Source: Liquidambar formosana
Lineage: Eukaryota > Streptophyta > Magnoliopsida > Saxifragales > Altingiaceae
Assembly: GCA_039720395.1 (NCBI GenBank)
Contig: CM077832.1
Coordinates: forward strand, 21,291,607 to 21,355,606
Direction: 5' to 3'
DNA: 64,000 nucleotides
Shown: piece after piece, positions 11,533 to 21,559 of the stretch
Layout of the letters: every line of letters begins with the position of its first letter
Position numbering within the stretch: the stretch's first letter is position 1
Program-made: the position numbers and the translations under genes
The notes under the pieces: model-generated
The model's database searches: none
The model's input: the letters and a program-made list of their open reading frames with translations, nothing else
What the model was told of the DNA's origin: nothing

Positions 11533-14500
11533 TGTTAGGATTATGCCCTAGAGCCAATCATAGAGATGATTGTTTAGGGATTAGGAACAATCATTTGATA
11601 TCATTTATGCATGTCACATTTATTATTGATTTAATAAAAGGGCTTATTCTATTATGTTTATATGCATCATTTATATTTACATAATATGTCCATGGAGTTA
11701 GAGTTGAGAATATGGAATTACAAAGAGTTGTAATTTTGAGACTATAGATATATCTCTGTACTAAACTCCTAAAGCATTCCTAGTTGAAGGTTCACTATGA
11801 TGGACAGCAATGAACCATAGGACTAGCACTTGTTAGGTTGACTCTATAGGAGGATAGCTAGTCTCAAGCTATTTGTGTGGAGACACTACAACCAACAAGT
11901 GGGTGCCTATTACGAGAATAGGTACATTGAATGTGACCAAAGATATGAGATAAACTGAATGGAGTTTTATCCTGCCTGTCAATCAGTTTCTCATTGTTAT
12001 AGTGGTACAAGTAATCCTTAGACCTGAGACACCATAGTTGTCTTATACATGTAGCTTTAGAAGTTTGATAACACTAAGTGCAAATCCTATTCAGGGGTTT
12101 GCAAAGGTGTTCATTGGCCCTACTGCTATGTGTGTGAAGGCATGTGAGTGATCAACAAGGGATCCATCACTCTTAGGAAAAGAGAGAGAATGTCTCATAT
12201 AGCATTCATAATATAACTCATTAAATCCATGGCCATGGTAGGATGAATATGAAAAGAGTTTCATGAGTTCATCAATGAGTTGATATCTATGAATGAGTAT
12301 AAAGTAATTGAACTAGGGACTTGACAGACTTCCATGTCCTATTAGTTCAATTGGAGACATTGTGTTGAAGGAAGGATGCAATTGTAACCTATAAACTATA
12401 ACAGAAGGGTTCTTTGTAAATGACTATTCGCCTCATTAAGGACCACACCATGAGCCATATGCTAGGTGTTACTCATGGTTAGTAGAAGCCCTAACTGATA
12501 TAAGTGAGTTATAATCAATTAGGGAATTGGAAGGAGTTCCAATTAGACCCTAAATGGAAAGAGTTCCATTGTGCACACCTCGTGCTATTCCTACTACTTA
12601 ATGATGTGAACCCAATGGGTCACACATGTTAGGATTATGCCCTAGAGCCAATCATAGAGATGATTGTTTAGGGATTAGGAACAATCATTTGATTTCATTT
12701 ATGTATGTCACATTTATTATTGATTTAATAAAAGGGCTTATTCTATTATGTTTATATGCATCATTTATATTTACATAATATGTCCATGGAGTTAGAGTTG
12801 AGAATATGGAATTACAAAGAGTTGTAATTTTGAGACTATAGATATATCTCTATACTAAACTCCTTAAGCATTCCTAGTTGAAGGTTCACTATGATGGACA
12901 GTAATGAACCATAGGACTAGCACTTGTTAGGTTGACTCTATAGGAGGATAGCTAGTCTCAAGCTATTTGTGTGGAGATACTACAACCAACAAGTGGGTGC
13001 CTATTATAAGAATAGGTACACTGAATGTGACCAAAGATATGAGATAAACTGAATGGAGTTTAATCCTGCCTGTCAATCAGTTTCTCATTGTTATAGTGGT
13101 ACAAGTAATCCTTAGACCTGAGACACCATAGTTGCCTTATGCATGTAGCTTTAGAAGTTTGATAACACTAAGTGCAGATCCTATTCAGGGGTCTGCAAAG
13201 GTGTTCATTGGCTCTACTGCTATGTGTATGAAGGCATGTGAGTGATCAACAAGGGATCCATCACTCTCAGGAAAAAGAGAGAGAATGTCTCATATAGCAT
13301 TCATAATATAACTCATTAAATCCATGGCCATGGTAGGATGAATATGAAAAGAGTTTCATGAGTTCATCAATGAGTTGATATCTATGAATGAGTATAAAGT
13401 AATTGAACTAGGGACTTGACAGACTTCCATGTCCTATTAGTTCAATTGGAGACATTGTGTTGAAGGAAGGATGCAATTGTAACCTATAAACTATAACAGA
13501 AGGGTTCTTTGTAAATGACTATTCGCCTCATTAAGGACCACACCATGAGCCATATGCTAGGTGTTACTCATGGTTAGTAGAAGCCCTAATTGATATAAGT
13601 GAGTTATAATCAATTAGGGAATTGGAAGGAGTTCCAATTAGACCCTAAATGGAAAGAGTTCCATTGTGCACACCTCGTGCTATTCCTACTACTTAATGAT
13701 GTGAACCCAATGGGTCACACACTGATCATGCAAGAAGGGCTTTAAAGTCTATGAGAGAAAGGGTTTTAGTGAATAAAGAATAGTTCTTTATAGGCCTATT
13801 TGTATTTGATACAAATAATAGGGGTTAATGTGCAATTAAGTGTAATTACACATAACCCTATTAGGGTTTCTTCCCCATGGCCAGCCCCCTTTAGTGGGCT
13901 GCCTATATAAGTCACACTTATGTGTGACATAGCATAATAGGCTTGCACAATAAACCCTAGCCATCCAGCCCCTTGGAGGCTCTCTTCTCTCTCTCTCTCT
14001 TCTCCACCTCTAGCAACAACAAGGAAGAAGAAAGAAAGGACTTGAAGCTCTAGCCAGGTGTGGATACCGTTGGAGGCAGCACACTTGGGCTGCTCATTCA
14101 CCGCTGTCCGGAATCAAAGCTTGGAGCAAAAAGGAGAAGACAAAAATTCTGTAAGTGTTCTAACCCGCTTTGTAGTTAGGGTTTGATTTTGTGTTATGCA
14201 TAGTTAGATTCATGGGCTGTGGAATCGTAGGAAAAATTTTTTATATTCCGCACTTTGTATTTTTTCCCTCTTGTTCGATTCCCAACAACACACTGATCAT
14301 GCAAGAAGGGCTTTAAAGTCTATGAGATAAAGGGTTTTAGTGAATAAAGAATAGTTCTTTATAGGCCTATTTGTATTTGATACAAATAATAGGGGTTAAT
14401 GTGCAATTAAGTGTAATTACACATAACCCTATTAGGGTTTCTTCCCCATGGCCAGCCCCCTTTAGTGGGCTGCCTATATAAGTCACACTTATGTGTGACA

Positions 14501-14855
14501 TGGCATAATAGGCTTGCACAATAAACCCTAGCCGTCCAGCCCCTTGGAGGCTCTCTTCTCTCTCTCTCTCTTCTCCACCTCTAGCAATAACAAGGAAGAA
14601 GAAAGAAAAGGCTTGAAGCTCTAGCTAGGTGTGGATACCGTTGGAGGCAGTACACTTGGGCTGCTCATTCACCGCTGTCCGGAGTAGAAGCTTGGAGCAA
14701 AACGGAGAAGACAAAAATCTTGTAAGTGTTCTAATCCTCTTCGTAGTTAGGGTTTGATTTTGTGTTATGCATAGTTAGATTCATGGGCTGTGGAATCGTA
14801 GGAAAAATTTTTATATTCCGCACTTCAATTTTTCCCTCCTGTATGATTCCCAACA
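11533..14855 (+). mobile_element. Solo copia LTR 1 (interrupted by solo LTR 2)
   Basis: TGTTAGGATTATGCCC...TCCCAACA with TSD AAATT at 11528-11532 and 14856-14860. Sequence 12627-14292 is a later insertion (LTR 2 plus one TSD copy); without it the LTR is about 1657 bp. No internal copia sequence remains, so it is a solo LTR left by LTR-LTR recombination. Confidence 0.93.
12627..14287 (+). mobile_element. Solo copia LTR 2, nested in LTR 1
   Basis: A 1661-bp LTR of the same family with TSD ACACA at 12622-12626 and 14288-14292. It carries the family's TATATAAG promoter box near 13904, a CT microsatellite just downstream and the terminal CCCAACA. Solo LTR within solo LTR, same orientation. Confidence 0.95.
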
Positions 14856-15200
14856 AAATTATCTTTATCACATGATACAACATTGATTTTGAAAGCCAAT
14901 TGATTGGAAAACAAGGTGCATTTCATGCCCTCTTCACAAAGATAGCAAGTTACTTCGTAACTAGCATAGCTCATGAATTATCATTTCATGTGAAGTTATC
15001 TTTATCACATGATCATCAAGTCATTTCATGTGAAATTATCTTTATCACATGATATGATATCACTATCATCTCCTAGAGAATTAACTTCCAAGACTTGCAA
15101 GTCAATCAATTCAACACCAAGCTCATTTCATGAGAAAGCCATTTATCATGGCTGTTGCAACTCCTCGTTATGCGGGCAAATACAATCACCCAAGATTCAA
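14856..15200 (-). repeat. Hairpin array of element A, part 2
   Basis: Continuation of the array after the copia LTR. It repeats TCATTTCATGTGAAATTATC units and contains AGTTAC-TTC-GTAACT (14948-14962) and CTCAT-TTC-ATGAG (15122-15134). Small ORFs here are shadows of the repeats. Confidence 0.75.
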
Positions 15201-15586
15201 AAATTTCATTGAAACTTGATAAACTTGAGGGATATCAAGCCCATTTAACAATCAAAACAACTAATTCACATCATCTTTGGAAATCAAACCAAATCAAACC
15301 CATTTTTCACAAACCCAACTCCATCATCAAGAATGTCATCAAGCAAGGACTCAAGCACCAAGTATCCATTCTATGGGGTTAAAAGCAAGTACAAGGCACC
15401 ACTCTATGATACTCCACAAGATAGGGTGTTGCTTGAACCCGATAAACATCTTTCATTCCTCCATTCCCAACAAGAAGTAAGTTTACCCAACTTAACACTT
15501 TTCTTTTGAATCTTTCGATTCTTTTGATGAAATTGCATTCCCTTCCACTTTTTTTGAATACCCCTTGGGTTGTTGAGTGATATCCC

Positions 15587-15866
15587 TTGATTTGGCAAGG
15601 ATTGAACACACAAATTCTTTTCATTTGAAAGCTTGAAAAATGGCACCCGCCAAGTGTTTGATAAAATGTTCAAGTGAAATAAAGATGTTCAATCCTTACC
15701 AAATCAATGTATATCAACAAGTAGACCCTTAAGTGAGTAATCTGCTATGATTTAGCAAGGATTGATCATACAAAATTCTTTTGTTTCAAGGCTTGGGAGG
15801 TGTCACCCACCAAGTGTTCGATAAAATGCCCAAGTGATAAAAAAGTGTTCAATCCTTGCCAAATTA
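15587..15866 (-). repeat. Two-copy long nested hairpin (covarying)
   Basis: Copy 1 (15587-15706) has a 22-nt inverted pair beginning TTGATTTGGCAAGG with its complement at 15686-15706, and an inner pair CTTGAA/TTCAAG (15632-15637, 15669-15674). Copy 2 (about 15747-15866) keeps both, but the inner pair has become CTTGGG/CCCAAG (15792-15797, 15829-15834). Two outer mismatches (C/A and A/C on the plus strand) become G.U wobbles on the minus strand, which is the sense strand of element A. It precedes the PMD gene by about 180 bp. Confidence 0.7.
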
Positions 15867-16047
15867 AGGCACATGAACAAGTAAACCCATAAACATACAT
15901 TAGCAATTCATTTCATGAATAAAAACAACTTTTTGACATCTTTTAGAAAACAATTTAAAACCAATTGCTAGTGTAGGTTTATTATTTCCATGTTCTTTCA
16001 ACTAACTCTCAAGGTATTTTCAATGGCTATAGCCCAACTTTCAGGAC
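15867..16047. other. PMD gene upstream region
   Basis: No obvious TATA box. A short upstream frame starts at 16022 (ATGGCTATAGCC) and stops at 16055-16057, overlapping the PMD start codon. It could be a translational brake or the remnant of a different N terminus. Confidence 0.4.
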
Positions 16048-16864
16048 ATGCGCACTAGGTCCTCTATCAAAGGACTCATTGAATGGTGGCGGAACATGGA
16101 AAACTTCCAACCCATTGCCAAGGGCCATGTCGAAAAGGCCGGTTTTGGTCCATTCCTAGACTCTTTGTGGAATGACCAATGTGATAGGCAAGCTTTGCTA
16201 GCCTTGTCTGAGCTATGGTGGGACACCACCAATACATTCCATTTTGGCTTTGGGGAGATGACACTGACCCCCAAGGACTTCACCATGATCACAGGCTTGA
16301 GCATTAAGGGCAAAAGCTTGGAGTTCTACGAAGAGGCTCACACGGATGAGGATTATCTCCTAGCTTACCTTGGGATGGAAGTTGAGGTAATCAAGAAAGC
16401 AGTGCGCCGCACTTGGCTTTTCAACAAGTTTGCCAAACAAAGGGAGAGCGAAGGTGTGAGCCCCGATTGTATTACAAGGTCATTCCTTCTGTACATGATC
16501 TCATGCACATTCTTTGCCGGGACGGGCGACCTAGCCCCTTTGGGTCTTCTTGCAAGCATGGAGGATGTTGACAAAATTAGGAAATTCAACTGGGGAGGGG
16601 CTGCTCTAGCCACCATGTATCGCACAATGTGTGACATGTTACGCGATGTGACCAAAGACTTCGGCGGGATGCCCTTTGTTTGGGAGGTAATGCTACTTCC
16701 CTTTCATTTCTTTTTATTTTTTTCTTATATTAGCTTTTCTTTTTGACTCTTTTCTCAACTTTTGACAGGTTTGGTGCTATGAGTACCTCAACCTATGTCG
16801 CCCATCCCTTGCTGAGGAAACCATTGAATGGCCTACCCTCAAGAATTACTCCCCTAGTTATGTG
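16048..16864 (+). pseudogene. Plant mobile domain (PMD) gene, 5' part: exon 1 and start of exon 2
   Basis: Exon 1 (16048-16686, 213 codons) encodes the aminotransferase-like plant mobile domain (PF10536 type): EKAGFGPFL at about residue 31, the HTFHLPFGE-like stretch TFHFGFGEMTLTPKDF at about 64, then TGLSIKG. Intron 1 (16687-16768) is GT-AG. Exon 2 starts at 16769 and runs in frame to 16864, where a copia element is inserted with TSD ATGTG. Removing the element rejoins exon 2 to 26906 without a frame change. The whole gene has six exons and five phase-0 introns and would encode about 519 residues with no other stop. It lies antisense inside Tat element A. PMD proteins (MAIN/MAIL1 relatives) are nuclear, and PMD genes are repeatedly found in transposons. 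Its role here is unknown. Confidence 0.85.
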
Positions 16865-18528
16865 TGTTAGAGTTATGCCCTAGAGCCAATCATAGAGATG
16901 ATTGTGATTGTTTAGGGATAAAGGAACAATCATTTGATTTCATTTATGTATGTCACATTTATTATTGATTTAATAAAAGGGCTTATTCTATTATGTTTGT
17001 ATGCATCATTTATATTTACATAATATGTCCAAGGAGTTAGAGTTGAGAATATTGAATTACAAAGAGTTGTAATTATGAGACTGTAAATATATCTCTGTAC
17101 TAAACTCCTAAATCATTCCTAGTTGAAGGTTCACTATGATGGACAGTAATGAACCATAGGACTAGCACTTGTTAGGTTGACTCTATAGGAGGATAGCTGG
17201 TCTCAAGCTATTTGTGTGGAGACACTACAACCAACAGGTGGGTGCCTGTTAATAGAATAGGTACACTGAATGTGACCAAAGATTTGAGATAAACTGAATG
17301 GAGTTTTAACCTGCCTGTCAATCAGTTTCTCAATGTTATAGTGGTACAAGTAATCCTTAGACCTGAGACACCATAGTTACCTTATGCATGTAGCTTTAGA
17401 AGTTTGATAACACTAAGTGCAGATTCTATTCATGGGTCTGTAAAGGTGTTCATTGGCCCTATTGCTATGTGTATGAAGGCATGTGAGTGATCAACAAGGA
17501 ATCCATTACTCTCAGGAAAAAGAGAGAGAATGTCTCATATAGCATTCATAATATAACTCATTCAGTCCATGGCCATGGCAGTGTGAATATGGAAAGGAGT
17601 TTCCATAAGTTCATCATTGAGTTGATATTTATGAATGAGTATAAAGTAATTGAACTAGGGACTTGACAGACTTCCATGTCCTATTAGTTCAATTGGAGAC
17701 ATTGTGTAATGGAAGGATGCAATTGTAACCTATAAACTATAACAGAAGGGTTCTTTGATAGATACATATTCACTTCATTAAGGACGACACCATGAACCAT
17801 ATGCTAGGTGTTATTCATGGTTAGTAGAAGCCCTAATTGATATAAGTGAGTTATAATCAATTAGGGAATTGGAAGGAGTTCCAATTAGACCCTAAATGGA
17901 AAGAGTTCCATTGTGCACACCTCGTGCTATTCCTACTACTTGATGATGTGAACCCAATGGGTCACACACTGATCATGCAAGATGAGCTTTAAAGTCTATG
18001 AGAGAAAGGGTATGAGTGCATAAAGAATAGTTCTTTGAGGCCTATTTATATTTGATATAATTTATAGGGGTTATTGTGCAATTTAGAGAAATTGCATAAC
18101 ACCCTAATAGGGTTTCCCCCTAGGGCCGGCCCCCTTGAGTGTGGACTATATAAGTCACACTTTGAGGTGATGACATCACAATCACAAGTTGAAATCCCAA
18201 GGGGCTGTCCAGATTTTCCAGCCTCCCTCTCTCTCTCTCCTCTCTTCTCCTTCACTAGCAACAACAAGGGAAAAGAAGGAAAAGACTTGAAGCTCTAGCT
18301 AGGTGTGGATACCGTTGGAGGCAGCACACTTGGGCTGCTCATTCACCGCTGTCCGGAATCAAAGCTTGGAGCAAAAAGGAGAAGACAAAAATTCTGTAAG
18401 TGTTCTAACCCTCTTCATAGCTAGGGTTTGATTTTGTATATGCATAGTTAGATTCATGGGCTTGGGAATCAAAGGGAAAATTTTTATATTCCGCACTTCT
18501 ATTTTTCCCTCTTGTATGATTCCCAACA
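16865..18528 (+). mobile_element. 5' LTR of the copia element
   Basis: TGTTAGAGTTATGCCC...GATTCCCAACA. It belongs to the same family as the solo LTRs at 11533, 12627, 40209 and 49912 but to a distinct subfamily (GAGTT for GGATT at the start). A TATATAAG box lies near 18144, followed by a CT-rich tract. The 74-codon and 73-codon frames inside, repeated in the 3' LTR, are not genes. Confidence 0.95.
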
Positions 18529-18529
18529 G

Positions 18530-18541
18530 TGGTATCAGAGC
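18530..18541 (+). promoter_or_regulatory. Primer-binding site, initiator tRNA-Met
   Basis: TGGTATCAGAGC one base after the LTR end. This is the standard plant copia PBS complementary to initiator tRNA-Met. Confidence 0.95.
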
Positions 18542-19549
18542 CATGGCTATGCATAATACAAAATACATATGGGCTGGAATTTATGGTGTAGTTGAATGAT
18601 TCAAAAATCTGGAGAATTTTTACTGCAGAATTGTTCTTCTCTCTGGCCGAACCTAGGGTTTGGAACCCTAGGTCTATTCTTCTTCTACTCCTCTTCTAAA
18701 TCATGGTTAAGGATAACCATTGATGCAAAGGTTGTATAGGGTTTGAATTGGAAGAAGAAGAAAAAGGAAAACTGGGTTTTCTGAAGAGGGTCGAATCTGG
18801 GTTTTAGAACCCAGAGGTTCTTGCAATTAAATTCAATCAAAGCTTCTGTATTTTTGATGCAAATCCATTGTAGGATCATTATATATCATGTATATATGAT
18901 TTTCTTTAAGTTTCAAAAAGGTTTTGATGGAAAAAGATTCAAAAAGTTTGAAAATTTTTCATGAACAGCATAGCAGATTTTCTCTGCAGAAAAGTCATCA
19001 ATGGAGTTTTGATTAGAACTTGAGTTAGGGAACTCCAAATTGCATGAAACCAATTGCATTAGTTTCCTAAGACATGTAGGATAATGGGAAAATTCGTTTG
19101 GTAGCCTAATTCATTCATCTTGCTGGGTTTTAAATCAATTTCTGACCATGGACAGTATGCTGTCAAATTCTGGGCAGCATACTGTTGTTTTAATTGTTTA
19201 GAACAATTGGTGATGATTCGATCATCCAAACCTCTTCTAGAAGCTTAGTATTTCATGTAGGGACATGATACAAAAGCTGGTTTCAATGGAGGAGTCGAAT
19301 TGATAAGGTTTTAGAAGCTATTGTGACCTTCAAGGTCTGCAACAATGGCTCCAGCAATGGGTTTTGGAAACCCTGATTGTTTTCGATGATGGCAGCCACT
19401 TCCACCACTCCTCACGTGTCCAGAGGCTTGTCCCACACCCCTAGGATGTTCTCCCATGGCTGCCCATGGCCTCCCACAGTCGTTGGTGGCCATGGCATCC
19501 TAGCCAAGCTCAGGAAGCCGTCTTGGTAGTGACGGCTGCATAGAGTTAA

Positions 19550-20110
19550 GGATGAAACCCTAATTTTGAGTTAATGATGAAACCCTAATTTCATTATGGT
19601 ATTAATTAAAACCCTAATTGGAATATTAATTACCTTTATTAAGAGTTAATGATTGGTCATTAAATGACCAATCATGGTTATTAATTGTTAGGACATAATT
19701 AATACCATAAATGATGTCTAGGGTTAGGGTTTTGGAAACCCTAATTAGTGTAATTAATTAAGGGTAATTAATACCCTATTTGGCATTAATTAAACCCTAA
19801 TCCCTTTTATTAAATACCGTATGAACCTAGGGTTTTAATGATTGGACATTAAATGACCAATCATAAGGAATTTAATGATTAGGGCTTGCATTTAGGGTTT
19901 AGGGTTATGCATTTAGGGTTTAGGGTTTTAGGAAACCCTAATACACTAATTCATCATTTAAATGATTTTGTTTAATTCCCATGTTAATTATTTAATTAAT
20001 ATTGATTAATTTTATAATGTTTTAAATGGTTTAAAATACAATTGGGGATTAAATTAAAATCTGGAAATTCTTAATTAAATGAAATTGATTTGTTTAATTA
20101 AGGAAACCCT
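19550..20110. repeat. Telo-box cluster in copia leader
   Basis: About a dozen AAACCCTAA-type motifs in either orientation, including paired TTTAGGG units near 19893-19935. This is too irregular to be an interstitial telomere array. From plant biology, telo-boxes are bound by TRB proteins and can recruit Polycomb; a role here is inference. Confidence 0.55.
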
Positions 20111-21068
20111 AATATTGGATATTAGAGTTATTTTAGGAAACTTTATATGTTTAAATTAATTTGATTAATTGAAACTAAAATGTCTTAAATGTTAAGACTT
20201 TATTTAATTCTGGATATTTTTGTTAATACCTAATAAGATTAGGATGCATTAATGAGATTAATGTAAATCATTCAAGAGAATTACCATAATGCCCATATGT
20301 TTTAATGCTTACAGTTTTTCTTTACATTATGCAATGAGATTGTATGTATGTGTTTGAATGATGATTATGGACTATACCCTTTAAACCAATTGTGATTGGC
20401 CATCTTATGAATGGGATGTTATTATTTACAAGAGTTGTAATTTTATTAAGGTGATGTAATTTATTTGGGGCTTGCATGCCACCTTCCTTCTCCCTCTCTC
20501 TCTCTATCATTCTCTTATGTACCCCACATTCCCCTTATGTATCACTTTCTTTAAATTATGTAAATGTTATGTAATCGAGAGCGCACTGAGGAGCATGGTG
20601 GACCCAAAGGATCATGATAGAGCCCAACAAGCCAATGGTGGAGACCATCAAGCCAAGGGAGCAAATTGGAGGACTTGAAAGCTTAGAGAAGTGTTTCAAG
20701 ACAGCATGCATGTTTCGAATGTGTTATTTTACGATCACCTACACCCACCTTAGACCTTGGATTCAATCTATTGGCTTGGATTGAATCCTCTCAAAGTCCA
20801 TAATCATCATAGTGGGAGCTTTTAATGAGATTAATAGTGATAGCTCCAAATCCATAGATCGTTATATGTCTCTTCTTAGGGACTAATATCGATAAGTGGA
20901 TTATTATTATTTTATGCTGTTCAATTTTTATTTATATGCATGAGATGTATGTTAATTTGATGAGACCCTTAAAAACCCCTCTCTTTTAATATTAAGTTGG
21001 AAATGGAGAATACATTAGGGAAGTGGATTCTTCATTGCCTTCCATCATTATAGGATCATCTAACGTCC

Positions 21069-21388
21069 CTTAATGTGGGTACCTGGCTGCAGACATGTAG
21101 GAGCTACCCATATTAAAGACATTACTTGAAACTATCACATATATAGATATCATGGGGTGCCTAAGCTGGTATATACCAAGAAACTAACATGTGAGGTATA
21201 TATTTGGTGAAACATACCTGTGTGAATGATGGGCTTAACTTAACTAGGGAAGTATTCCAAGAAACTAACATGTGAGGAGTATGTACCCTAGAGGCAAAAC
21301 GATTGGAATTTGCTTATGAAGCAATAGACAAAGAGTTGTCTTCTTACTGTGGGTTAGAAGTCAAGAAACTAACATGTGAGGCTTCTAG
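21069..21388 (+). ncRNA. Stem-loop cluster upstream of gag (candidate packaging or dimerisation signal)
   Basis: Three hairpins share the identical 17-nt loop AAGAAACTAACATGTGA but have different stems. TATATACC/GGTATATA is at 21170-21202, GTATTCC/GGAGTAT at 21252-21282 (with G.U pairs), and TTAGAAGTC/GGCTTCTAG at 21354-21388. A fourth stem, TTAATGTGGGTA with a matching partner ending at about 21112, lies upstream and encloses a loop containing ACATGTAGG. The position just before gag is where LTR-element packaging signals usually sit. Confidence 0.6.
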
Positions 21389-21559
21389 GTCACAGTGGGA
21401 CCCCAATCCCCATTAGGAATGAGATTCCCGAATTCCATTAGAGGGTGTATGGAATTTGATAAAATAGTGGGAGGTACCATATGATTAAAGACCCAATCAT
21501 TATGGATTAAAAATGAAATCTGATTTTCTGTTTTAATTTTCTGTATGTAGATCACCGTA

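Larger units (their letters stand above)
18542..21559 (+). other. 3-kb noncoding leader of the copia element
   Basis: Unusually long for a copia leader and without a plausible ORF. It has three recognisable parts. One is a cluster of telo-box motifs (AAACCCTAA and TTTAGGGTT) at about 19550-20110. The second is a pair of 27-bp near-palindromes built on ATGATTGG/CCAATCAT at 19649-19675 and 19838-19864. The third is a cluster of stem-loops at 21069-21388 shortly before gag. Confidence 0.8.

Noticed and set aside
16076..16655. Minus-strand frames opposite PMD exon 1
   Set aside because: Shadows of the real exon, which has PMD motifs and a splice-consistent frame.
18046..18298. 73-74 codon frames, repeated at 26418-26670
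   Set aside because: Inside the copia LTRs; repeated only because the LTRs are identical.
19893..19935. Interstitial telomere repeat
   Set aside because: Only paired TTTAGGG units separated by other sequence; better described as telo-box motifs.
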